Source: an uncultured Bacteroidales bacterium (GTDB taxonomy: Bacteria; Bacteroidota; Bacteroidia; Bacteroidales; UBA932). From it: a DNA stretch of 9,533 nucleotides. Below the pieces are notes generated by a model that worked only from the letters and a program-made list of their open reading frames with translations, was not told the DNA's origin and did not search any database. The stretch covers positions 1-9,533 of the forward strand of contig CALCUQ010000272.1 in NCBI GenBank assembly GCA_937906795.1, read 5' to 3'. Below are positions 1-5,677 of this stretch, in pieces. The stretch's first letter is position 1, and the number at the start of each line of letters is the position of its first letter. The position numbers were made by a program, and so were the translations under genes.

Positions 1-1
1 G

Positions 2-1282
2 GTTGTTGAGCATCTTAGCAAGTCTTTGCAACCTGCGTTAAACAGAGAGCTTAAGTGGAAGAACAACAGGCCGTTTGCCAATGATGTTCCAAAAAATGTA
101 ATTGATGCAGTTATGAGACATGCACGCAGATGGAGCGATAGATACAGGAATATGAAGAGTTGGAAGGCATCTGACGAGCAAATAGCCAAGGCTTTTGACA
201 CTCCTGTAAAAATGAGGGTATTTGCGTGGAATGAAAAGAATTATGTAGATACCACAATGACTCCTAATGATTCTATAAAGTATTATAAATCATTCCTGAG
301 GGCTGCAATGATTGCTCTTGAGCCTGGAACAGGATATTGCAGAGCGTATGTTGGAAGTGGCAATTACAGATATTTCAAATATGATCAGGTTAGCCAGGGA
401 CAAAGGCAGGTAGGATCAACATTCAAACCTTTCCTATATTCTTTGGCAATGCAGAACGGCTATACTCCTTGTGATAAAGTAGTGAATGTTCCTCAGACAT
501 TTGTGGTGGGTGATAAAGTATGGACTCCAAGAAGTACAGACAAACCAGAATGGATTGGAACAACTGTTACCCTAAAATGGGGACTTGCAAAGAGCAGTAA
601 CAACATTTCTGCATATCTGATGAAACAGTTTGGACCTCAAGCATTGGTTGATATGGCACATACTCTTGGAATAAAGACACATTTGGATGCTGTAGAGAGT
701 TTGTGTGTTGGGTCGGCAGATATTCCTGTATATCAGATGGTATCTGCGTTTAACACATTCCCTGGAAAAGGAGTGTATGCAGATCCTATATATGTTACCA
801 GAATTGAAGACAAAAACGGCAATGTACTTGCTACATTCAGTCCAAGAAAGAGAGAAGCTATTAATGAGCATACTGCTTATCTTATGGTTAACCTTATGAA
901 AGGTGTCGTAAACGGAGGTACAGGTATCAGGGCACGTGTATTATATGTTAAAGAGGGAGAAATGGCTGGTAAGACAGGTACAACAAATGAAAATGCAGAT
1001 GGCTGGTTTATTGGCTATCTTCCAAAACTTACAGCCGGTGTATGGGTAGGAGCAGAAGACAGACAAGTGCATTTCAATACCACAGCAATGGGTGGAGGAT
1101 CCAATACAGCACTTCCTATTTGGGGTATATTTATGAAGAAAGTGCTTGAAGATGAGACACTGGGAGTAACCAAGTATGATAAGTTTATACCACCACAAGG
1201 CTTTAAGTTGTCTTTGGATTGTGATGGCAGCGACCAGGATATGAACAATAATAGTGAATCATCTGATTCGTTCTTTGAGTAA
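2..1282 (+). CDS. mrcA: Class A penicillin-binding protein (PBP1A type), C-terminal part; 5' end outside the window
   Basis: Bifunctional peptidoglycan synthase that polymerises glycan strands and cross-links stem peptides at the outer face of the inner membrane. Only the transpeptidase half is here. The frame is open from base 2 to TAA at 1280-1282 with no start codon that looks real (the first possible one is TTG at 26), so the N-terminal membrane anchor and glycosyltransferase domain must lie upstream. All three penicillin-binding motifs are visible, numbered from the TTG at 26: the SxxK motif in GSTFKPF with nucleophile S131 and K134, the SxN motif S190-S-N192 in AKSSNN, and K316-T-G in GKTGTT. 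The stretch RAYVGSGNYRYFKYDQ before SxxK is typical of Bacteroidetes PBP1A. The C-terminus ends in an Asn/Ser/Asp-rich tail. ddl follows after 5 nt, which suggests one transcript of cell-wall genes. Family assignment is firm; the exact paralogue name is less so. Confidence 0.93.
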   Translation, partial: VVEHLSKSLQPALNRELKWKNNRPFANDVPKNVIDAVMRHARRWSDRYRNMKSWKASDEQIAKAFDTPVKMRVFAWNEKNYVDTTMTPNDSIKYYKSFLRAAMIALEPGTGYCRAYVGSGNYRYFKYDQVSQGQRQVGSTFKPFLYSLAMQNGYTPCDKVVNVPQTFVVGDKVWTPRSTDKPEWIGTTVTLKWGLAKSSNNISAYLMKQFGPQALVDMAHTLGIKTHLDAVESLCVGSADIPVYQMVSAFNTFPGKGVYADPIYVTRIEDKNGNVLATFSPRKREAINEHTAYLMVNLMKGVVNGGTGIRARVLYVKEGEMAGKTGTTNENADGWFIGYLPKLTAGVWVGAEDRQVHFNTTAMGGGSNTALPIWGIFMKKVLEDETLGVTKYDKFIPPQGFKLSLDCDGSDQDMNNNSESSDSFFE

Positions 1283-1287
1283 AAGTT

Positions 1288-2322
1288 ATGCAAATGGATA
1301 GTAGAAAAAAGATTGCTTTAATATACGGAGGCGATTCCTCAGAAGCTGAGGTTTCAGTTAACAGTGGAAAGAATGTTGCCAGCTGCATAGACAGAGCAAA
1401 ATATATTGTATATGAAATATTGCTAAAGCAAGGTAGTTGGAGGGTGCTTAATCCCAGTGGAGAAGAAGTGTCTCAAGAGATTGCTATGCAAGGACTTGGC
1501 AATATATCTTCTGTAGGTGTTGAGGTAGACAAGACAGATTTTTCTTTTACATATGATGGTGTAAAGACCAAGTTTGATCTTGCGTATATAATGATTCATG
1601 GAACTCCTGGCGAAGATGGCCTGTTGCAAGGTTATTTTGAAATGATGGGTATTCCCCACAATACTTGTTCAGCTTTTGTTGCAGCCCTTACATTTGACAA
1701 ACATTCTTGTAAGAGATTTTTGGATTTTGCCGGTATTAAGTTGGCCAAAGATGTATTTATAAGGAGGGGAAGCGAATATTCAGTTGACCAAATTGTAGAA
1801 AAACTTGGATTGCCTGTTTTTGTGAAACCTACTAATGGAGGCAGCAGTTTTGGTGTAACAAAAGTAAAGAGAGCAGAAGATCTTAAGGCAGCGGTTGATT
1901 TGGTTTTTAAGGAGTATGATTCTGCATTGGTAGAGGAGTGCATTGTGGGTAGAGAGGTTACAAACGGAATATACACCAGTGGTAAGGAACTTGTGAAACT
2001 ACCCGTTACAGAGATAGTTACAGATAGGGAATTCTTTGACTACCAGGCTAAGTATTTGGGCGAGAGTAAAGAGATTTGTCCTGCGCTAATGCCAGATGAG
2101 TTAAGAGACAGAATAACCGATACAAGTGAACTTATATATAATTATATGGGATGTAAAGGTTTGGTGAGGATGGATTACATTATAAGTGGAGAAGATATCT
2201 ATTTCTTGGAAATGAATGCAGTACCTGGAATGACAGCAATGAGTCTGATACCTGGGCAAGTTAAGGCTGCAGGAATTTCAATGCAAGAGTTTTGTAATAC
2301 TTTAATAGAGAATATTAAATAA
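1288..2322 (+). CDS. ddl: D-alanine--D-alanine ligase
   Basis: Cytoplasmic ATP-grasp ligase that joins two D-alanines to make the dipeptide used by MurF in peptidoglycan precursor synthesis. The 344 residues cover the whole family. The N-terminal domain carries IYGGDSSEAEVS with the substrate-binding Glu at 19, and the HGTPGEDG loop has His104. The central ATP-grasp part has PVFVKPTNGGSSFGV (K180, S186). The C-terminal part has RMDY (R294, D297) and the metal and substrate residues E308 and N310 in FLEMNAVPGMTAMS. The omega-loop DYQAKY contains Lys255-Tyr256; a Tyr here is the mark of D-Ala-D-Ala ligases rather than the D-Ala-D-Lac ligases of vancomycin resistance. The start is ATG at 1288, with a second ATG two codons later (1294) equally possible. 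It lies 5 nt after the PBP gene and directly abuts prmC. Confidence 0.97.
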   Translation: MQMDSRKKIALIYGGDSSEAEVSVNSGKNVASCIDRAKYIVYEILLKQGSWRVLNPSGEEVSQEIAMQGLGNISSVGVEVDKTDFSFTYDGVKTKFDLAYIMIHGTPGEDGLLQGYFEMMGIPHNTCSAFVAALTFDKHSCKRFLDFAGIKLAKDVFIRRGSEYSVDQIVEKLGLPVFVKPTNGGSSFGVTKVKRAEDLKAAVDLVFKEYDSALVEECIVGREVTNGIYTSGKELVKLPVTEIVTDREFFDYQAKYLGESKEICPALMPDELRDRITDTSELIYNYMGCKGLVRMDYIISGEDIYFLEMNAVPGMTAMSLIPGQVKAAGISMQEFCNTLIENIK

Positions 2323-3234
2323 TTGACATTAGGAGAGTTTATAAATATAACCTGTGAAAGGTTGATTGACCTTTATACACTGCAAGAGTGTAAAAGTATA
2401 GCTGTCAGGCTTTTGGTTGAGCTTGGTGGCTATTCTAATTATACACATCTGGTGGAGCCTGGCCGTGAGATAGTCAAAGATAAGGCAGAAGCTATGCTTA
2501 GTGGAGTGGAAAGGATGAGTTGTGGCGAACCATTGCAGTATATATTGGGATATGAGTGGTTTTGTGGTGCAAAATTCAATGTAGCTCCAGGGGTGCTAAT
2601 CCCCAGACCTGAGACAGAGGAACTTGTAATGCTTATTTCTGGGTATTACAAAGGAAAAGAGAATGTGAGAGTTTTGGATATATGCAGTGGGAGTGGTTGT
2701 ATAGCATATTCAGTTGCATCTGAATTGGGAAAAGGGGTACAGGCATATGGATGTGATATATCGACCAAAGCTCTTGAAATATCCAAGAAACAGAACATAT
2801 ATGTTGGGGATGAAAAGGTTAAAGTGGATTTTTTCAAGTGCGATGTTCTGCATGAGGAGGCAGAGACTCTAATCAAAAATGAAACTGGTGGAAGTTTGGA
2901 TGTGATAGTGAGCAATCCTCCATATATTTGCTATGAAGAGAAGGATCTTATGAGATCTAATGTGCTTGATTATGAGCCTCATCTTGCATTGTTTGTTCCC
3001 AATGAATCGCCATTGCTGTTTTACAAAAAAATAGCCACCATCTCAAAAGGGTTGCTCAACAGAGGTGGTATGTTATTTTTTGAAATAAATGAACGGTTTG
3101 GTGAGCAAACTCAACAGATGCTTTTGCAACTTGGATTCTGCAATTGCAATATTGTAAAGGACTTGAATGGCAAAGACAGGTTTGTTTTTGCAGTTTGCAA
3201 TCAGTTGTCTTCCTCTACTGAGCCAGGAATATAA
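2323..3234 (+). CDS. prmC: Peptide chain release factor N5-glutamine methyltransferase (TTG start)
   Basis: SAM-dependent methyltransferase that modifies the Gln of the GGQ motif in release factors RF1 and RF2, improving translation termination. The 303 residues show an N-terminal helical domain (about 1-85), the PrmC signature GVLIPRPETEE (90-100), the SAM motif VLDICSGSGCIA (117-128), and the substrate-binding NPPY (198-201) within DVIVSNPPYI. These together separate it from other Rossmann methyltransferases. The start is unusual: the ddl stop TAA occupies 2320-2322 and is in the same frame, so translation can start no earlier than 2323. TTG at 2323 is the only usual initiator that keeps the N-terminal helix, and no ATG lies nearby. 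The last 34 bases overlap the end of the convergent lipoprotein gene. Function is firm; the start codon is inferred. Confidence 0.94.
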   Translation: MTLGEFINITCERLIDLYTLQECKSIAVRLLVELGGYSNYTHLVEPGREIVKDKAEAMLSGVERMSCGEPLQYILGYEWFCGAKFNVAPGVLIPRPETEELVMLISGYYKGKENVRVLDICSGSGCIAYSVASELGKGVQAYGCDISTKALEISKKQNIYVGDEKVKVDFFKCDVLHEEAETLIKNETGGSLDVIVSNPPYICYEEKDLMRSNVLDYEPHLALFVPNESPLLFYKKIATISKGLLNRGGMLFFEINERFGEQTQQMLLQLGFCNCNIVKDLNGKDRFVFAVCNQLSSSTEPGI

Positions 3235-3968
3235 TCACTGATTGAAATCCAATCGTTTACGTGAGAATCTTGTGTTGTAAAGGTTATTCCTCCGCTTAGG
3301 TTCAAATCTACACAAATTGCAATCTTATGCCAAGTTGCGGCAACCGATGTAATTGTCTGTGTTGTTTCAACAATATGAGGTGTGCCATTGGCACTTGTCT
3401 TCTTGGAGTTTACTTTTATTGTTATAGTCTTGTTTGCATCAAAATATACCGCATCTGTTGTTGGTGAACCATTCTGAATAATTGTTAGCGTTCTATTGCC
3501 ATCAGATACTGTAACAGTTGTAAATCCAGAATCAAAATAATTGTTGTAAGAATCATCTAAAGAGATTGATATCTTAGAGTTCACAACCTTACAATTTACA
3601 GTAACAGTTATATCTGACTGATCTTCTACAACAATATTATCTGTTTTTCCATAGAATCTAAGTAGTCCATTGGAAGTGTTTGCCTGTTGGTCAGAGCAAC
3701 TTTGTGCCCACACTGAGTATGTCCCTGGAGCAACAATTACAGGTGCTGTCAAATCTTTTTTTAATCCTAAGCTGTTCTCATTAAGGAACACTTCAAAATT
3801 ATCTGTGTTTACAGACGATGCTTTAGTAGTATTGTTGTTTACAGAAACATTTACATCTGGGTTTATATCAAAAGTAATGGTTCCAAAATTTGTATTTTCT
3901 TTTGAGCAAGAGAATAAAATTGCGGAAATCAACAAAAATGTAAATATTTTATAGGCTATTCTTCTCAT
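3201..3968 (-). CDS. Small DUF4493-like lipoprotein, predicted surface-exposed
   Basis: Predicted outer-membrane lipoprotein of unknown function. From ATG at 3968 the protein has 255 residues. It begins with Arg-rich MRRIAYK, a hydrophobic run, and the lipobox ILFSC with acylated Cys followed by SKEN, a usual Bacteroidetes lipoprotein start. The mature part is Thr/Asn/Ser-rich and beta-strand-like, opening with GTITFDINPDVNVSV. It later has a VIVAPGTYSVWA stretch and a C-terminal block around ATWHKIAICVDLNLSGG. That arrangement is like DUF4493-type lipoproteins; the family call is from memory. A longer reading from TTG at 3989 was rejected because that TTG is the end of the TACATTTG promoter-like box. 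It lies 34 nt after trpB with no terminator seen, and it overlaps prmC tail to tail by 34 bp. Its closest relative in the window is the short ORF at 9188-9481. Confidence 0.8.
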   Translation of the reverse strand: MRRIAYKIFTFLLISAILFSCSKENTNFGTITFDINPDVNVSVNNNTTKASSVNTDNFEVFLNENSLGLKKDLTAPVIVAPGTYSVWAQSCSDQQANTSNGLLRFYGKTDNIVVEDQSDITVTVNCKVVNSKISISLDDSYNNYFDSGFTTVTVSDGNRTLTIIQNGSPTTDAVYFDANKTITIKVNSKKTSANGTPHIVETTQTITSVAATWHKIAICVDLNLSGGITFTTQDSHVNDWISISDYIPGSVEEDN

Positions 3969-3986
3969 TATTTCAATTTTACGATA

Positions 3987-3994
3987 CAAATGTA
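3987..3994 (-). promoter_or_regulatory. Candidate Bacteroidetes -7 promoter box for the DUF4493-like lipoprotein gene
   Basis: On the minus strand the bases read TACATTTG, a full match to the Bacteroidetes TAnnTTTG -7 consensus. A transcript from it would start around 3980, leaving a leader of roughly a dozen bases before ATG at 3968. No TTTG is found at the usual distance of about 19 bp upstream; the nearest (4009-4006) is only 11 bp away. The box lies between the trpB stop and the lipoprotein start, so it may give that gene some expression independent of trpB. Confidence 0.4.
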
Positions 3995-4002
3995 CAAAAA
4001 AA

Positions 4003-5289
4003 TTACAAATAATGCTCGTATGCTGCCATATCTATTAATCCGTGTCCGCTCAAATTAAATAGCAGCACCTCTTCTTTACCTTCTTCTTTTGCTTTAAGGG
4101 CTTCTCTTATTGTGGCTGCAATTGCGTGGGTTGATTCTGGAGCAGGAATGATTCCTTCAGATTTTGCAAAGAGTATACCTGCATTAAATGTTTCTTCCTG
4201 ACAAATTGTTACAGGTTTTATATATCCGTCTTCAACCAGCTTACTTACAATCTGGCCACCACCGTGATATCTCAATCCTGCTGCGTGTATCTGGGCGGGT
4301 TGAAAATCTTTACCTAAGGTGTACATTGGAATAAGAGGGGTAAGGCCGGCTGTATCACCAAAATCATACTTGAGTACTCCTTTGGATAATTTAGGGCAGC
4401 ATTCAGGCTCTGCTGCTATGAATTCAGTTGTTTTTCCCTCTGTTAAGTTGTATCTGAGAAACGGAAAACATATTCCGGCAAAATTAGAGCCTCCTCCATA
4501 GCAGGCAATCACTTTTGTAGGAAAGTCATCTGCCATTTCCATTTGCATTTGTGCTTCTAATCCCAAGATTGTCTGATGCAATAATACGTGGTTTAGCACA
4601 CTGCCTAATACATATTTGCAGTCTGGTGTATTGAGAGCCATCTCAACTGCCTCAGAAATTGCTATACCCAAACTTCCCCCACACTCAGGGTCATTTTGCA
4701 AGATATTTTTCCCAAAATTGGTGATATTTGTGGGCGAAGCATGAACTTTACCTCCGTAAGTTCTCATTACAAGTTTTCTGTATGGTTTGGCGTTGTAACT
4801 GCTTTTTACCATAAAGACATTAAGATCTATACCAAAATGTTGGCATGCCATCCTCATCGCAGAGCCCCATTGTCCTGCACCTGTTTCTGTGGTAAGATTG
4901 GTTATCCCTTCTATTTTGTTGTAGTAGGCTTGAGGAATTGCTGTATTGAGTTTGTGAGAGCCAACAGGGCTGACACTTTCATTCTTAAAGTAAATTCTGG
5001 CAGGTGTATCCAATGCTTTCTCCAGACCACTTGCTCTAACAAGAGGAGTTGGTCTGTAAATCTTAAGGAGAGTCCTTACCTCTTCGGGAATATCTATAAA
5101 GCGCTCTTTGCTGAACTCTTGCTCTACAAGTTCTTTAGCAAAAAGTATCTGCATATCGCTTTTGCTAAGTGGTTCCCTGGTTTTTGGATTCAGAAGGGGA
5201 AGAGGTTGGGAAGGCATATCTGCCAATATGTTATACCATTGTTTTGGAATTTTATCCTCTGGCAATGTGATTTTCTTTGTAGTTTTCAT
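4003..5289 (-). CDS. trpB: Tryptophan synthase beta chain, TrpB2 type
   Basis: PLP enzyme that condenses indole with L-serine to give L-tryptophan in the cytoplasm. The 428 residues, longer than classical TrpB, and the N-terminal DKIPKQWYNILADMP stretch mark it as TrpB2, the TrpB-like subgroup that often occurs without a TrpA partner. Visible catalytic features are GSHKLN with the PLP-binding Lys113, TETGAGQWG with the acid-base Glu135, the phosphate-binding GGGSN loop (265-269), and the C-terminal NLSGHG (412-417). No trpA or other trp biosynthesis gene is in the window. Start is ATG at 5289. Its upstream region carries a Trp-codon leader peptide and a terminator hairpin, so expression is probably set by tRNA-Trp charging. 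A role in indole salvage or as the last step of Trp synthesis with a distant TrpA are both possible; the attenuator supports a true tryptophan role over a side function such as serine deamination. Confidence 0.95.
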   Translation of the reverse strand: MKTTKKITLPEDKIPKQWYNILADMPSQPLPLLNPKTREPLSKSDMQILFAKELVEQEFSKERFIDIPEEVRTLLKIYRPTPLVRASGLEKALDTPARIYFKNESVSPVGSHKLNTAIPQAYYNKIEGITNLTTETGAGQWGSAMRMACQHFGIDLNVFMVKSSYNAKPYRKLVMRTYGGKVHASPTNITNFGKNILQNDPECGGSLGIAISEAVEMALNTPDCKYVLGSVLNHVLLHQTILGLEAQMQMEMADDFPTKVIACYGGGSNFAGICFPFLRYNLTEGKTTEFIAAEPECCPKLSKGVLKYDFGDTAGLTPLIPMYTLGKDFQPAQIHAAGLRYHGGGQIVSKLVEDGYIKPVTICQEETFNAGILFAKSEGIIPAPESTHAIAATIREALKAKEEGKEEVLLFNLSGHGLIDMAAYEHYL

Positions 5290-5340
5290 ATGTTTATGGA
5301 TTCACTATTATTCTTTGCCTTATAAACTGTAACTTTAAAC

Positions 5341-5371
5341 AAAAAAAGCCATCAGATTTTTCTGTGGCCTT
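5341..5371 (-). terminator. Intrinsic terminator in the trpB leader (3:4 hairpin)
   Basis: On the minus strand GCCACAGA (5368-5361), loop AAAA, then UCUG (5356-5353), one bulged A (5352) and UGGC (5351-5348) form an 8-bp stem followed directly by seven U (5347-5341). G5369, A5370 and A5371 can extend the stem into the U tract. There is no gene on this strand upstream for it to end other than the 23-codon leader, so it acts as an attenuator and not as the end of an operon. It lies about 50 nt before the trpB ATG. Confidence 0.8.
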
Positions 5372-5425
5372 CTAATTTAATATAAATATCAGATTATAAA
5401 TATGTTATAAAGAATGGCCTACAAA
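5361..5425 (-). other. 2:3 antiterminator pairing of the trp attenuator
   Basis: Segment 2 reads UUUGU-A-GGCC-A-UUCU (5425-5411) and segment 3 reads AGAAGGCCACAGA (5373-5361). They pair over 13 bp with two single bulged A bases (5420 and 5415) and one U-G pair. The pairing uses the whole 5' arm of the terminator (5368-5361), so the two structures exclude each other. Segment 2 also takes part in the 1:2 hairpin, which closes the switch. Confidence 0.75.
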
Positions 5426-5476
5426 GATATATTCTCTGTAGCACCACCAATAATATGAATTTATAACTTGTTTCAT
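5405..5476 (-). CDS. trpL: trp leader peptide, 23 aa, with tandem Trp codons
   Basis: A small ORF from ATG at 5476-5474 to TAA at 5407-5405 encodes MKQVINSYYWWCYREY followed by IFVGHSL. Codons 10 and 11 are adjacent UGG Trp codons (5449-5444), flanked by Tyr at 8, 9, 13 and 16. Two adjacent Trp codons in 23, placed exactly in the 5' arm of a hairpin and upstream of a terminator before trpB, are the hallmark of a leader peptide whose translation senses charged tRNA-Trp. The peptide itself probably has no function. No Shine-Dalgarno is seen, as usual in Bacteroidetes. Gene callers would miss it because of its length. Confidence 0.85.
   Translation of the reverse strand: MKQVINSYYWWCYREYIFVGHSL
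5413..5448 (-). other. 1:2 hairpin of the trp attenuator (anti-antiterminator)
   Basis: On the minus-strand RNA, CUACAGAGA (5441-5433) pairs with UCUUUGUAG (5427-5419) over 9 bp with one G-U pair and an AUAUA loop. After one bulged G (5442) the helix continues with GGUGGU (5448-5443), which contains five of the six bases of the two Trp codons, pairing with GCCAUU (5418-5413), three of these pairs being G-U. A ribosome stalled at the Trp codons must open this hairpin, which is what releases segment 2. Confidence 0.75.
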
Positions 5477-5499
5477 CAAAAATATCTAATTTTCACTTA

Positions 5500-5531
5500 C
5501 AAATTTTAAATATATATTCTTAAAAAACAAG
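5500..5531 (-). promoter_or_regulatory. Weak candidate promoter for the trpL-trpB transcript
   Basis: On the minus strand AAAATTTG (5507-5500) matches the Bacteroidetes -7 box TAnnTTTG in all but its first base. CTTG (5531-5528), 20 nt upstream, resembles the -33 TTTG. Transcription would start near 5493, some 17 nt before the leader ATG, a distance that fits an attenuated leader. The whole stretch is very AT-rich, so chance matches are likely. Confidence 0.3.
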
Positions 5532-5640
5532 TAAAATTTTTAATTTTTAAATTTTTCTCAAACTTTTTCTCTTTTTGAGGAGGTGTTTTGGGAAAAATTT
5601 TTTTCTTTGTAAAAGGGGAGTGCGGAAGAAGGGACCGGAA

Positions 5641-5670
5641 TTTAGGGGACTACCAAAAAGCTCCTCTAAA
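5641..5670 (+). other. Hairpin just upstream of the Rpn nuclease start
   Basis: TTTAGGGGA (5641-5649) and TCCTCTAAA (5662-5670) form a 9-bp stem with one G-U pair in the RNA and a 12-nt loop. The base of the stem lies 7 nt before the ATG at 5678. It has no U tract, so it is not a terminator. It may influence translation of the nuclease. If the gene starts at TTG 5588 instead, the repeat is inside coding sequence. Confidence 0.35.
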
Positions 5671-5677
5671 TAAAGAG

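Larger units (their letters stand above)
5341..5476 (-). promoter_or_regulatory. trp attenuator: leader peptide plus alternative RNA hairpins before trpB
   Basis: This is a complete ribosome-mediated attenuator as read from the minus strand. In order it holds the leader ORF with tandem Trp codons (5476-5405), segment 1 (5448-5433), segment 2 (about 5427-5411, inside the last leader codons), an AU-rich spacer, segment 3 (5373-5361), segment 4 (5356-5348) and a U7 tract (5347-5341). A ribosome stalled on the Trp codons at 5449-5444 would cover segment 1 and free segment 2 to pair with segment 3, blocking the terminator. A ribosome that reaches the UAA at 5407-5405 would cover segment 2, leaving 3:4 to form and stop transcription about 50 nt before trpB. 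The pairings were worked out by hand, without folding energies. Confidence 0.85.

Noticed and set aside
4696..5325. Long plus-strand open frame (209 codons) opposite trpB
   Set aside because: It lies antisense to the well-supported trpB gene, its Cys/His/Phe-rich translation resembles no family, and long antisense frames are expected by chance.
5388..5395. Direct repeat AATCTGAT (minus strand), also at 5358-5351 in the terminator
   Set aside because: It is only 8 bases in AT-rich sequence. It might offer another pairing with segment 3, but it is not needed for the switch.
5477..5484. TATTTTTG on the minus strand, a full match to the -7 box
   Set aside because: It directly abuts the leader ATG, so a transcript from it would start inside or after the start codon. 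There is no TTTG at the right distance upstream (the nearest is 15 bp away), and the region is AT-rich enough for chance matches.
5290..5500. T-box riboswitch or TRAP-type control of trpB
   Set aside because: No T-box core (AGGGUGGNACCGCG-like) and no array of GAG/UAG triplets is present, while a translated Trp-codon leader explains the structures.
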